Of a DNA stretch of 64,000 nt, positions 20,566 through 29,937 are shown in pieces. Location: assembly GCF_007858975.2 (NCBI RefSeq), contig NZ_CP042220.2, positions 2,170,001 through 2,234,000 on the forward strand. The letters run 5' to 3'. The notes under the pieces were generated by a model. It ran no database searches, had not been told where the DNA came from, and saw only the letters and a program-made list of their open reading frames with translations. Position numbers and translations under genes: made by a program. This DNA comes from Dickeya poaceiphila. GTDB lineage: Bacteria; Pseudomonadota; Gammaproteobacteria; Enterobacterales; Enterobacteriaceae. Position 1 is the first letter of the stretch, and each line of letters begins with the position of its first letter.

Positions 20566-23169
20566 TTAACGGGCACTTTCACCCCATTTCCCATCGACAT
20601 AGAACACCGACCATCCCGTCGCCTTGCCTTCTTTTTCAGAAGCAACATACTGCTGTTTGGTCTTTCGGCTAAACCGCACCAGCGTTTTGTTGCCTTCCGG
20701 ATCTGTTACCGGCGCATCGGCCAGATAACGCAATTTTTCCGGCAGACGGTCACGAAAACGCACCAGCTCTTCCACCAGTGGCGCACGCGTTTCCCGCGAT
20801 TTCGGGAACGTATTCGCAGCCAGGAACACACCAGCCGCGCCATCACGCAACACAAAATAAGCATCGGATTTTTCGCACAACAACTCCGGCAGCGGCACCG
20901 GATCTTCTTTCGGCGGCGCGACTTCGCCATTACGCAAAATTTTGCGGGTATTGCTGCAATTCTCACCGGTACAGGCCATATATTTACCGAAACGCCCCAT
21001 TTTCAGGTGCATTTCGGAACCGCATTTCTCGCATTCCACCACCGGGCCGTCATAACCTTTAAGCCGGAATTCGCCTTGCTCAATCTCATAGCCATCGCAG
21101 GACGGGTTGTTACCACACACATGAAGTTTACGCTGATTATCAATCAGGTAGCTGTCCATTGCGGTACCACACTTCGCACAACGACGACGAGCGCGCAACG
21201 CATTAGTTTCAGCCTCATCCCCCTCCAACACGTTTAGCACTTCGGCTTCCGGAATCAGGTTGATGGTGGTTTTGCAACGCTCCTTAGGCGGCAGCGCATA
21301 ACCGGAGCAACCGAGGAATACCCCAGTACTGGCAGTACGAATTCCCATTTTGCGGCCACAGGTTGGACAATCAATGCTGGTCAGCACCACCTGGTTCGGC
21401 TTCATGCCACCCTCATCAGGCTCCATCTCGGCAGTTTCCAGCTGTTTACTGAACTCGGCGAAGAACTCATCCAGCACGGCCTTCCATTCGGCCTGACTAT
21501 TCGCTACCAAATCGAGGCTATTTTCCATACGGGCAGTGAAATCGTAGTTCATCAGCTCGCGGAAGTTCTCTTCCAGCCGATCAGTAACGATTTCACCCAT
21601 TTTTTCCGCATAGAAACGGCGATTCTCCACCCGCACATAACCACGATCTTGAATGGTGGAGATAATAGCGGCATACGTCGAAGGTCGGCCAATACCACGC
21701 TTTTCCAACTCCTTAACCAACGACGCTTCACTGTAACGCGCTGGCGGTTTGGTAAAGTGCTGGCTTGGCAACAGTTTTTCCAGCGACAAAGATTGCCCCA
21801 CGTCTACCGCTGGCAAGGTGCGATCTTCATCGCTCTTACGCAGCGCAGGCATCACTTTGGTCCAGCCATCAAAACGCAGGGTTCTCCCCTTGGCGCGCAA
21901 TTGATAATCACCGGCACTCACTACCAGTGTGGTGGAGTCGTATTGGGCTGGCATCATCTGACAAGCCACAAACTGCCGCCAAATCAGTTGATACAGTTTT
22001 TGCGCATCAGCTTCCATGTCTTTGAGTTGTTCGGCCAATACACTAACGTCAGAAGGTCGAATAGCTTCGTGCGCTTCCTGTGAATTTTCCTTACTGGTGT
22101 AGAGATTGGGCGCATCCGGCAGATAACGCTTACCGAACTCACCCTGGATATAATCACGCGCCATCGCCAGCGCATCCTGGCTCAGGTTGGTGGAGTCGGT
22201 TCGCATATAGGTGATATGGCCAGCTTCATACAAGCGCTGCGCCATCATCATGGTTTTTTTCACCCCAAAGCCCAGGCGGGTGCTGGCGGCTTGCTGCAAC
22301 GTAGACGTAATAAACGGAGCGCCCGGCTTGCTGCTGGTGGGTTTGTCTTCGCGTTCCGCCACCACATAGCTGGCTTTTTCCAGCAACGCAACCGCGGCCT
22401 GCGACTGTACCTGATTTACTGGCCGGAACGGTTTGCCATTGTGATGCGTAACCTGCATTTGCAGCGCGATATCAGTACTCGTCAGCAGGTCTGCATGTAA
22501 TTCCCAATACTCTTGCGGTACAAACGCTTTGATTTCGCGTTCACGCTCCACGACCAGACGCACTGCCACCGACTGCACTCGCCCGGCTGATAAACCGCGG
22601 GCAATTTTTTTCCACAGCAGCGGCGACACCATGTACCCCACCACACGATCCATAAAACGGCGCGCCTGCTGGGCATTGACACGGTTGATATTCAGTTCAC
22701 CTGGATTATCAAACGCCTGACGAATAGCATTTTTAGTAATCTCATTGAACACCACACGACTGAAACGCTTGTCATCGCCACCGATAATTTCCCGCAGGTG
22801 CCATGCAATGGCCTCCCCTTCGCGGTCAAGGTCGGTTGCGAGATAGACATGATCGGCGTTCTGCGCCAGCGTTTTCAGTTCCGATACCACTTTTTCCTTG
22901 CCAGGCAGGATCTCGTAATGGGCCTGCCAGCCGTGATACGGGTCTACCCCCATACGGTTAACCAGCGCAGTTTTTTCATCTTTCTTAACTGCTTTTTTGG
23001 CTTTCTCGCCGTTGGCCTCAACGCCTTTCTTAGTTGTGGAGCCTGAACCGCTGGTCGGCAAGTCACGTACATGCCCCACGCTGGATTTCACCACGTAGTC
23101 ATTGCCAAGATACTTATTAATCGTTTTGGCTTTTGCCGGGGACTCGACGATAACGAGAGCTTTACCCAT
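20566..23169 (-). CDS. topA: DNA topoisomerase I
   Basis: Type IA topoisomerase that relaxes negative supercoils and opposes gyrase. 867 aa (E. coli 865). The N-terminal TOPRIM domain has [18 protein letters not shown] and the acidic [15 protein letters not shown]. The active-site Tyr is in [13 protein letters not shown] (near residue 320). Three C-terminal zinc-finger units follow: CPTCGRKMG..., CAKCGTAMD...CGNNPSC and CEKCGSEMH...CTGENC, then basic DNA-binding modules. It is divergent from yciN, as in E. coli. Confidence 0.98.
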   Translation of the reverse strand: MGKALVIVESPAKAKTINKYLGNDYVVKSSVGHVRDLPTSGSGSTTKKGVEANGEKAKKAVKKDEKTALVNRMGVDPYHGWQAHYEILPGKEKVVSELKTLAQNADHVYLATDLDREGEAIAWHLREIIGGDDKRFSRVVFNEITKNAIRQAFDNPGELNINRVNAQQARRFMDRVVGYMVSPLLWKKIARGLSAGRVQSVAVRLVVEREREIKAFVPQEYWELHADLLTSTDIALQMQVTHHNGKPFRPVNQVQSQAAVALLEKASYVVAEREDKPTSSKPGAPFITSTLQQAASTRLGFGVKKTMMMAQRLYEAGHITYMRTDSTNLSQDALAMARDYIQGEFGKRYLPDAPNLYTSKENSQEAHEAIRPSDVSVLAEQLKDMEADAQKLYQLIWRQFVACQMMPAQYDSTTLVVSAGDYQLRAKGRTLRFDGWTKVMPALRKSDEDRTLPAVDVGQSLSLEKLLPSQHFTKPPARYSEASLVKELEKRGIGRPSTYAAIISTIQDRGYVRVENRRFYAEKMGEIVTDRLEENFRELMNYDFTARMENSLDLVANSQAEWKAVLDEFFAEFSKQLETAEMEPDEGGMKPNQVVLTSIDCPTCGRKMGIRTASTGVFLGCSGYALPPKERCKTTINLIPEAEVLNVLEGDEAETNALRARRRCAKCGTAMDSYLIDNQRKLHVCGNNPSCDGYEIEQGEFRLKGYDGPVVECEKCGSEMHLKMGRFGKYMACTGENCSNTRKILRNGEVAPPKEDPVPLPELLCEKSDAYFVLRDGAAGVFLAANTFPKSRETRAPLVEELVRFRDRLPEKLRYLADAPVTDPEGNKTLVRFSRKTKQQYVASEKEGKATGWSVFYVDGKWGESAR

Positions 23170-23602
23170 AATATACTGTTACCCACTGAATTCTTTAAAA
23201 AAAACTTTCTCAGTTATTCTCTCTGGCTTTCCAGCCGGCGTAGCCTGAACCATCATGGTTGCGGGAAAATCGTTTTGTTAGCGCTGCGATGGCGCGTCAC
23301 ACACATTAGCAGCGTCGCAACCCTATGATCATCCAGGGTTATTTTTACTGCACTGCTTCAGTCGATCACTGGCTCCGTCCCAGTGCAACACAATCATTCC
23401 GCCTGACGGTGCAAAATCCCACACTCTACCTGATAAATAACACCACGCAACCTAATTAGCATGTAAAACGCCTTTTCGCCAATGAACCATCTTGTGTTTA
23501 TCGGCAGACACACGACTAAAAATCAGTCGGTTTGCGATAATTTATGTTCCGGCGGTACAATAGCGCTATCAAAGCAAGGGGTATTTGCAGGAGAGAAATT
23601 CC
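23170..23602. promoter_or_regulatory. Divergent topA / yciN control region
   Basis: A 433-bp gap. For yciN a plausible promoter is TTGCGA (23532-23537) with an 18-bp spacer to TACAAT (23556-23561), about 40 bp before its start. In E. coli topA has several promoters; here I could not assign individual topA boxes with confidence. No open frame of merit is present. Confidence 0.5.
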
Positions 23603-23872
23603 ATGTCTGGTTTTACACACATAAATGAAGAAAAAACGCCGATTGGCCGTGAAGCCCTGCTGCAGGAAGCCAATACGCTGATTCAGCAGCACGACGACTA
23701 CTTGCATGGCATGGTGGCTAATGCGGTGGAACAGAAAAATGGCGTGCTGGTATTCCGTGGCGAATACTTTCTCGATAATGATGGTTTGCCAACGCACAAA
23801 ACCACCGCAGTATTCAACATGTTCAAACACCTGGCGCATGTCTTGTCAGAAAAATACCAGTTAATCGATTAA
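23603..23872 (+). CDS. yciN: DUF2498 protein YciN
   Basis: An 89-residue small soluble protein matching E. coli YciN (83 aa), with the conserved core [30 protein letters not shown]... broken here for length, ending [13 protein letters not shown]. Function is not established. The ATG at 23603 is chosen over a TTG at 23585 because AGGAGA (23588-23593) lies nine bases ahead. A short stem, CCGGGAG/CTCCCGG (23887-23905), follows the gene without a T-run. Confidence 0.93.
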   Translation: MSGFTHINEEKTPIGREALLQEANTLIQQHDDYLHGMVANAVEQKNGVLVFRGEYFLDNDGLPTHKTTAVFNMFKHLAHVLSEKYQLID

Positions 23873-23905
23873 TCCCCCACAATCTGCCGGGAGACCACCT
23901 CCCGG

Positions 23906-24298
23906 TGCGGGATGCCGCATTTTTACCGTTCCCCCATCGGTGATAACTGCGTGATTTTCTCAGTTATTATCCCTATTCGTTTTTGCCCCTGTTACCCAAA
24001 CACCCACTTACCCATAATATTACTGTGCCTTATTGTTATATCGTAACCCCGAAAGACTTTTCGCCGTACTCTATTGAAAACCAGCAGAATAGTTATATTT
24101 GAAGCAGAGAAATAATTAAATTATAAATATAATAAACTTCATTTTAAAAAAAATAATTTTAAAAATAATAATAATAAAAATAACATGAAATATTTAATAA
24201 CAAAATACGTTATTTATTTTCAAATAAGGTATCGTTATTTATACTTTCCAACGATGCCTTAACAACATCAATTAAAAAAACCATTTATGGAGCGTGCT
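23906..24298. other. Gene-free, extremely AT-rich stretch upstream of the YolA-like gene
   Basis: From about 24080 to 24290 the sequence is almost wholly A/T, with long runs of A and repeated ATA units, far below the GC content of the flanking core genes. Such DNA is the classic target of H-NS silencing and suggests the following gene was acquired. Only the ribosome site GGAG (24289-24292) is recognisable. Confidence 0.7.
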
Positions 24299-24892
24299 AT
24301 GAAAAAGCAATTTGGATTGCCTTTGCTATTGTCAGTCGCAGCAGTTTTTAGTCACGGCAGCTATTCGCAAACCATTAATAATACCGATGAGGCAGGCCCA
24401 CCTATTGAATTAGGTCTGACGGCATTTGATACACTGGAAAGTACCGGCCCGCTGTCCGTGGCCAGAGATACATCACACGCCTCAAAATCGGGTCCTTTAC
24501 GGGCACCCGCTCCGGCGCTGTCCAGAGTCACCGTGTATGCGGTTGGTTCAACAAACTGCGACTGGAAATACATGACGACTGTTGGTCAGCTATCAACCAC
24601 TTGTGACCACGGCGGTGCTCTGCTAAGAGTAGCGGTGGAGGAAATTGGTTACGGCAATAACCCCATTGCCTGGATGAATAGCGGCTTATTGCCACGTTAA
24701 GCCAATTATCAAACGGAAAGCATTTGTCTTGTCGGGAACCAATATACTTTCCCTTGCCCAGCTGGATATACTGTTGTTGGTTGGATGTACTATTATAACC
24801 TGGATGGAACGGATAACGGTCAATTCAAATTCCAGGACACATCTACCAACGCGCCGAGAAATACCCTATTCACACAAACTTATATTAAATAA
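24299..24892 (+). pseudogene. Secreted DUF4879 (YolA-like) protein interrupted by an in-frame TAA
   Basis: The frame opens at ATG 24299 (GGAG seven bases upstream), encodes a signal peptide (MKKQFGLPLLLSVAAVFSHG, ending SYSQ) and a DUF4879-type domain: VTVYAVGSTNCDWKYM, TTCDHGGALLRVAVEEIGYG, NNPIAWMN. It reaches TAA at 24698-24700. In the same frame, with no indel, coding resembling the rest of the domain resumes: ESICLVGNQYTFPCPAGYTV, then VGWMYYYNLDGTDNGQF and FQDTSTNAPRNT, to a TAA at 24890-24892. Of four cysteines, two precede and two follow the stop. The intact product would be about 197 aa. A substitution, readthrough or sequencing error could explain it. Role unknown; YolA-like proteins are secreted. 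Confidence 0.85.
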
Positions 24893-24902
24893 CACGCCAT
24901 CT

Positions 24903-24924
24903 GAACAGCCCTGTCGGGCTGTTC
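24903..24924 (+). terminator. Hairpin terminator after the YolA-like gene
   Basis: GAACAGCCC (24903-24911) pairs with GGGCTGTTC (24916-24924) around TGTC, 10 bp after the distal stop codon. That it follows the second, not the first, stop supports one original gene. The T-run is weak (TATCTAAT). Confidence 0.7.
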
Positions 24925-25029
24925 TATCTAATACATACCTGTCACCTATCTACTATACTGACTCCCCCAAGAGCTATCAGCCAAAGTTATAATATAAATA
25001 CATAGCTCAATTATCAGAAACTATAAAAA

Positions 25030-25067
25030 TAAAAAATCCATAGCCTACCGTCTGCATGGCTATGGAT
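25030..25067 (-). terminator. Rho-independent terminator of the 25158-25643 gene
   Basis: ATCCATAGCC (25036-25045) pairs with GGCTATGGAT (25058-25067). Read on the minus strand the stem is followed by TTTTTATTTTTATAG. Confidence 0.85.
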
Positions 25068-25157
25068 AGAAATGGCGGCAAAAATAAGCTTAATGATGGA
25101 ATTGCTCTGAACGCTTATTCACCTGCTTACACGCCATCATTGGTCGTTACACGCTGA

Positions 25158-25643
25158 TTAAGAGATTACACTCTGCCCTTGTAAGCGGCGTAACGCATCA
25201 ATTGTGCGCTGTAGGCCATCCGCACTTTGATAATCATTGCGCGACAACGCGACGGCCATGTTCTGTTGCAAGTTATTAAACACATTCATCGGTTGTTCTG
25301 AATGTGAATAAGCCAGAGAAGAGGTTCCCATTACACCAGCATAAGACAATGGAGTAGAACCCATCATACTAAGCAGCGGTGTTGTTTGATCAAGATCCAG
25401 TTGACCGCTGCGAATCAGATGACCGACGGATTCATGCAGCGTAGTTGGCGTCATGCGGGTAAAATCATAAGTCTCAGTCTGAGCGGGCTGAACTGTGGTG
25501 GATTGGCTAGTCGGGGACGTCGCGCTAATATTCGCGGCCAGTAACGCAGCAAATGCCGACATCTCTTCCTTACGGTGAGTCGCATCATTTGCCTGCGAAC
25601 GCTGATTGACCAACAGGCTGTATTCTCCAGTATCAATTTTCAT
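25158..25643 (-). CDS. Unrecognised 161-residue protein
   Basis: I do not recognise this protein. It has a good AAGGAT site six bases before the ATG and its own terminator, so it is probably real. No signal peptide or membrane helix is visible. The N-terminal third is Ser/Thr/Gln/Ala-rich (AALLAANISATSPTSQSTTV), suggesting a flexible region. The C-terminal half looks helical: TPTTLHESVGHLIRSGQLDL, NVFNNLQQNMAVALSRNDY and LQRTIDALRRLQGQ. The general style (flexible N-terminus, short helical tail) is seen in flagellar or secretion accessory proteins, but that is not evidence of function. It sits in the accessory patch beside the broken YolA-like gene. Confidence 0.7.
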   Translation of the reverse strand: MKIDTGEYSLLVNQRSQANDATHRKEEMSAFAALLAANISATSPTSQSTTVQPAQTETYDFTRMTPTTLHESVGHLIRSGQLDLDQTTPLLSMMGSTPLSYAGVMGTSSLAYSHSEQPMNVFNNLQQNMAVALSRNDYQSADGLQRTIDALRRLQGQSVIS

Positions 25644-26077
25644 CGCATATCCTTACGTCTGTCATTTGGGAAGCAAAGATAGCCCGACCTATAGGCAGCG
25701 CTTTGCAGACACGTAGATTGTCGGTTTAGAACTGATTACCGATGCAAACCGAAATCAGAATTAGTAAATAAACATAAACAATCATACTCATTTTATTTGT
25801 TTTTGGTGAAAAAACCAGTTCACCTCCGTTAATTTCAACAGAAAATCAATTGATTGCGTAAAGCGAACCATTAATAATAGTTAGAAAGCGTAATGAATTG
25901 GCAGAATGCGATAGGCATGGATAGAGACGCAGCGCTCAGGGAAGATGGGGAAAATGGAAAGTCGTCAGTAAACCGCTGGGGGACCGGTTTACCCACCTGT
26001 CCGGCCAACGACAATACGCGGATGGTACTGTTCAACAAACCGCGACACGGACAGGCAAGAGTGAACGTTAAAAAAAT
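25644..26077. other. Gap without a supported gene
   Basis: 434 bp between the orphan gene and sohB. The first 230 bp is AT-rich and should hold the promoter of the 25158-25643 gene. A 64-codon frame at 25893-26087 has no good ribosome site and no recognisable protein pattern. Nothing else seen. Confidence 0.5.
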
Positions 26078-27124
26078 TTACAGCTGAGGATGATTGCCCC
26101 GTTGCCACCAGCGCAACATCAGACGCTCCAGCGCCTCACCGGTGCTTCCGGTCAGTCGGTCCAGCAGGCGTTTGCGGCGAGTGTAGCGAACCGCCAGCAC
26201 CTCGTGGTTTTCCATTTCTGCAATCAGCAGGTCGTCACTGGTGCCGATAGCATCCACCAAACCCATATCCCTGGCCTGCGTGCCGAACCAGTGCTCACCG
26301 GTAGCAACCAATTCAATATCCAGCGACGGGCGCATCTCACTGACAAACTGTTTAAACAGCAGGTGCGTTTCATTTAATTCCTGACGGAACTTCTCCCGCC
26401 CTTCATCGGTATTTTCACCGAACAGCGTCAGAGTACGTTTATATTGGCCGGCAGTATGCAGTTCCACATCAATATCTTTGCTTTTCAACAACCGGTTAAA
26501 ATTGGGAATTTGTGCCACCACGCCAATTGATCCAACGATGGCAAACGGCGCCGCAACGATGCGATCCGCCACACAGGCCATCATATAACCGCCGCTGGCA
26601 GCTACCTTATCCACCGCCACCGTCAGGCGAATACCACGTTGGCGGAAACGCTGCAACTGGGACGCCGCCAGACCGTAGCCATGCACCACGCCGCCAGGGC
26701 TTTCCAGGCGCAGTAACACTTCATCTTCTGGCCGGGCCACCGCCAGCACGGCAGACACCTCTTCACGCAGCGAGCTTACTTCCCCCGCATCCATGCTGCC
26801 GTTGAAATCGAGCACATACAAACACGGGCGGGCAGATTTTTCCTCCCCGCGTTTGGCGCGTTTCTTCGCTTGTTTGGCGGTTTCCTTATCTTCTTTTTTC
26901 TGTTGCTTTTCCAGCAGGCCGCGCTCGGTATCGCTCATAGCAGCGGACCGCATCTCCTGCCGCATTTCGCGGTATTGTTCCCCCAGATTAATGACCTGCA
27001 GCTCACCTTTTCGATGACGTTTACGCTGTGTCATACCGACTGTCAGCACCACCAATGCGCCGATAGCGACGACAAGGGTGACGACTTTTGCCAGGAATAA
27101 ACCATACTGAGAAAGTAATTCCAC
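26078..27124 (-). CDS. sohB: Inner-membrane S49-family serine peptidase SohB
   Basis: A probable protease of the SppA/signal-peptide-peptidase family, anchored by an N-terminal helix and facing the periplasm. The GTG at 27124 is preferred: it aligns with the E. coli start (MELLSMYG; here VELLSQYGLFLAKVV) and has AAGGCGG five bases ahead, giving 348 aa (E. coli 349). An ATG at 27139 is the alternative. After the helix come a charged coiled segment and the peptidase domain, with LESPGGVVHGYGLAASQL, the catalytic Ser in KVAASGGYMMACVAD, and the Lys in HTAGQYKRTLTLFGE. It diverges from yciK. Confidence 0.93.
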   Translation of the reverse strand: MELLSQYGLFLAKVVTLVVAIGALVVLTVGMTQRKRHRKGELQVINLGEQYREMRQEMRSAAMSDTERGLLEKQQKKEDKETAKQAKKRAKRGEEKSARPCLYVLDFNGSMDAGEVSSLREEVSAVLAVARPEDEVLLRLESPGGVVHGYGLAASQLQRFRQRGIRLTVAVDKVAASGGYMMACVADRIVAAPFAIVGSIGVVAQIPNFNRLLKSKDIDVELHTAGQYKRTLTLFGENTDEGREKFRQELNETHLLFKQFVSEMRPSLDIELVATGEHWFGTQARDMGLVDAIGTSDDLLIAEMENHEVLAVRYTRRKRLLDRLTGSTGEALERLMLRWWQRGNHPQL

Positions 27125-27407
27125 AAATACCGCCTTCATTGACCAATGTGATACATGACGTTGATTCTTCAACAACCATTACGGCTTTCAGCGCGGTGCG
27201 CTAATCTTCTAACCTAACGTATGACGGGCACGATAGCGATGATCTTCATAGAGAAATTGTACTTTCCGCTGCTTTTTACCGCACCGGCTGTGAGAAAGCC
27301 GGTCCTTCTGATTGAAAACACCTATTGTTTCAGGCATAAAACTCCCATTATGGCTCTTTCGGAAACACCTCATCATTCCCGAATGATGACAGCCAGAGGA
27401 CACCGTT

Positions 27408-28169
27408 TTGCATTACCAACCTAAACACGATCTGCTGCAACACCGTATTATTCTGGTCACGGGTGCCGGTGACGGCATTGGCCGCGAGGCTGCACTGACC
27501 TACGCGCGCTATGGCGCTCGGCTGGTGTTGCTGGGGCGAACCGAACGCAAGCTGAAGGACGTAGAACAACAGATCCTTCAGGAATGTGGTACCCACAGTT
27601 ATCTGATTCCCTGTGACATGCTGACTGCCAGTCATCATGATTTCATACAAATCGCCGGGCAGATCGGTCAGGTGCTGCCGCGTCTGGACGGCGTACTGCA
27701 CAATGCCAGCGTGCTGGGTGACATCGTGCCAATGGCAGAACAATCGGCTACCGTCTGGCATCAGGTTATGCAGGTCAATGTTAACGCGACGTTTATGTTA
27801 ACGCAGGCGCTGTTACCGTTATTGCTGAAATCAGCCAGTCCGTCGCTGGTTTTCACCAGCTCTAGCGTTGGCCGTCAGGGACGAGCAAACTGGGGGGCTT
27901 ACTCGGTATCCAAATTCGCCACCGAAGGCATGATGCAGGTGCTGGCTGAGGAATACCGCAACCACAATTTGCGGGTCAATTGTATCAACCCAGGTGGTAC
28001 CCGTACGTCGATGCGCGCCGCCGCATTTCCTGATGAAGACCCGAATAAGCTCAAAACCCCAGCCGATATCATGCCGCTTTATCTGTACCTGATGGGAGAC
28101 GACAGCCGTCGCAAGACCGGCATGAGTTTTGATGCCCAACCCGGTCGCAAACCTGGTCCCGTCGAGTGA
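27408..28169 (+). CDS. yciK: SDR-family oxidoreductase YciK
   Basis: A short-chain dehydrogenase/reductase of 253 aa, matching E. coli YciK. The nucleotide-binding TGAGDGIGREAA lies near residues 18-29, the catalytic Ser in VFTSSSVGRQGRANWGAY, and Tyr-x3-Lys in AYSVSKFATEG. The substrate is not established. The start is a TTG at 27408 (AGAGGA seven bases upstream): the next residues, HYQPKHDLLQHRIILVTGA, align with residue 2 onwards of E. coli YciK, and no in-frame ATG is available without losing the nucleotide site. btuR follows by 33 bp, so the two are probably co-transcribed. Confidence 0.94.
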   Translation: MHYQPKHDLLQHRIILVTGAGDGIGREAALTYARYGARLVLLGRTERKLKDVEQQILQECGTHSYLIPCDMLTASHHDFIQIAGQIGQVLPRLDGVLHNASVLGDIVPMAEQSATVWHQVMQVNVNATFMLTQALLPLLLKSASPSLVFTSSSVGRQGRANWGAYSVSKFATEGMMQVLAEEYRNHNLRVNCINPGGTRTSMRAAAFPDEDPNKLKTPADIMPLYLYLMGDDSRRKTGMSFDAQPGRKPGPVE

Positions 28170-28202
28170 CTAAACGAAGCATTGAACAAAGGATACCCAC
28201 GC

Positions 28203-28793
28203 ATGAGCGATGATCGTCATCAGCAACGCCAGCAGCGACTCAAAGAAAAAGTAGACGCCCGTATTGCCGCCGCCACTGAGGTGCGCGGCATTCTGATGGT
28301 GTTTACCGGCAATGGCAAAGGCAAAACCACTGCCGCCTTCGGCACAGTGAGCCGGGCTGTAGGCCACGGACTGAAGGCGGGGGTAATTCAGTTTATCAAA
28401 GGCGAATGGCCGAACGGCGAGAAAAATCTGTTGCAACAGCATGGGGTGGAATTTCAAGTGATGGCGACCGGCTTTACCTGGGATACCCAAAATCGCCAGA
28501 CCGACACCGACGCAGCCAGACACGTTTGGCAGCATGGGTTACGTATGCTGGCCGATGATTCGCTCGACCTGGTAGTACTTGACGAGTTGACCTATATGCT
28601 CAGCTACGATTATTTACCGCTGGACGAAGTGATTACCGCGCTGCGACAGCGCCCAATGCACCAGAGCGTGATCATCACTGGCCGCGGTTGCCACCGCGAT
28701 TTGCTGGAGCTTGCGGATACCGTAACGGAGATGAGACCCGTGAAGCACGCCTTTGATGCGGGTATTCAAGCTCAGCAAGGTATCGACTGGTAA
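28203..28793 (+). CDS. btuR: Corrinoid adenosyltransferase BtuR/CobO
   Basis: Transfers adenosyl from ATP to cob(I)alamin, making coenzyme B12 from salvaged corrinoids. 196 aa from the ATG at 28203, the E. coli length; an upstream ATG at 28182 adds seven unmatched residues. The unusual P-loop MVFTGNGKGKTTAAFG is near residues 32-47, followed by VIQFIKGEWPNGEKNLL and VLDELTYMLSYDYL (Walker B-like), then ITGRGCHRDLLELADTV. It lies behind yciK, as in E. coli. Confidence 0.96.
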   Translation: MSDDRHQQRQQRLKEKVDARIAAATEVRGILMVFTGNGKGKTTAAFGTVSRAVGHGLKAGVIQFIKGEWPNGEKNLLQQHGVEFQVMATGFTWDTQNRQTDTDAARHVWQHGLRMLADDSLDLVVLDELTYMLSYDYLPLDEVITALRQRPMHQSVIITGRGCHRDLLELADTVTEMRPVKHAFDAGIQAQQGIDW

Positions 28794-28857
28794 CGGGTAA
28801 GCGATAGCAACGAAAGGATAACGCTGCGCCCACAGGCGCAGACGTTTATCAGGCAAT

Positions 28858-29748
28858 TCAGCCGTTACGCTTTGGTGCACTGCGACGACTGCCAGCCGGG
28901 CGATTATTAACCCCGACCTGGCCATGTCGTTTCACCGCACGACGGATCTGGTTAGCTTTCACCCGACGACGCTCACGCTCTACCGGCAGCTTGCTGACCG
29001 TTTCCGGCGCCAATTGCACCAGTTCACGCAGGTAGTTGACGTCGGCCAGGCTCATCTCCATCCAGCCACCGCGCGGCAACCCTTTCGGCAATTGAATGTC
29101 GCCATAGCGCACACGAATCAGCCGGCTGACCTGCACGCCGACGGCTTCCCACAAACGGCGAACCTCACGGTTGCGGCCTTCGGTCAGGGTGACGTTATAC
29201 CACTGATTCAGCCCTTCCCCCCCTTGATAGCGGATAGCACGAAAGGCCGCGGGACCATCTTCCAGCTGTACGCCTTTGCTCAGTTGACGAATTTTGTCGT
29301 CGTCCACCTCGCCGAACACACGCACGGCATACTCACGCTCCACTTCACGGCTGGGGTGCATCAGGCGATTCGCCAGCTCACCGTCCGTCGTGAACAGCAA
29401 CAAGCCGGAGGTATTCACATCAAGACGCCCGACTGCCACCCAACGGTATCCCTGAATACGCGGCAGACGATCAAACACCGTTGGTCGCCCTTCCGGGTCG
29501 CTGCGGGTACAAAGTTCCCCTTCGGGTTTGTAATACATCAATACACGGCAGACAGCTTCTTCGGTTTCACGCACCGACACCACATGCCCATCAATACGAA
29601 TTTTGGTCGCACGGGTAACCTCGACGCGGTCCCCCAACGTAGCAATCTTGCCGTCAACACTAATGCGACCGGCTTCAATCATACTTTCAATTTCGCGGCG
29701 TGAACCGTGTCCTGCACGCGCCAGTACTTTCTGTAGCTTTTCGCTCAT
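28858..29748 (-). CDS. rluB: 23S rRNA pseudouridine(2605) synthase RluB
   Basis: Modifies U2605 of 23S rRNA. 296 aa (E. coli 291). The N-terminal S4 RNA-binding domain ([19 protein letters not shown], residues 3-21) is followed by the RsuA-type catalytic domain with the active Asp in [20 protein letters not shown] and a late [20 protein letters not shown]. The C-terminal 45 residues are basic and rich in Arg and Lys, probably binding RNA. It converges on btuR and has a separate promoter region carrying an unusual inverted repeat. E. coli yciQ, found between yciO and rluB there, is missing. Confidence 0.96.
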   Translation of the reverse strand: MSEKLQKVLARAGHGSRREIESMIEAGRISVDGKIATLGDRVEVTRATKIRIDGHVVSVRETEEAVCRVLMYYKPEGELCTRSDPEGRPTVFDRLPRIQGYRWVAVGRLDVNTSGLLLFTTDGELANRLMHPSREVEREYAVRVFGEVDDDKIRQLSKGVQLEDGPAAFRAIRYQGGEGLNQWYNVTLTEGRNREVRRLWEAVGVQVSRLIRVRYGDIQLPKGLPRGGWMEMSLADVNYLRELVQLAPETVSKLPVERERRRVKANQIRRAVKRHGQVGVNNRPAGSRRSAPKRNG

Positions 29749-29808
29749 TGAGCAACCTCTGTGTCGCCTTCACAGGCGTCGGGGGGAATGTCATGATGAC
29801 CAGGAATC

Positions 29809-29840
29809 GCGTTAACTCATGAAAAATAACGAGTTAACGC
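29809..29840. repeat. Perfect 10-bp inverted repeat upstream of rluB
   Basis: GCGTTAACTC (29809-29818) and GAGTTAACGC (29831-29840) are separated by 12 AT-rich bases, about 60-90 bp upstream of the rluB start and downstream of yciO. Neither strand has a T-run after it, so it is not a typical terminator. It looks more like an operator or an RNA structure; the binding factor is unknown. Confidence 0.6.
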
Positions 29841-29937
29841 ATAATGCCGCGATTATACCTTGATTCAAGACGTTTGTATGCCAAATGTTGGCACGGATAA
29901 ATACACCTTAAGCAGCGCCATTGCTGACGTTTCGGCG

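Noticed and set aside
25893..26087. A 64-codon frame upstream of sohB
   Set aside because: Poor start context and no recognisable sequence.
28924..29703. A 259-codon frame antisense to rluB
   Set aside because: Composition-driven shadow; rluB is complete on the other strand.
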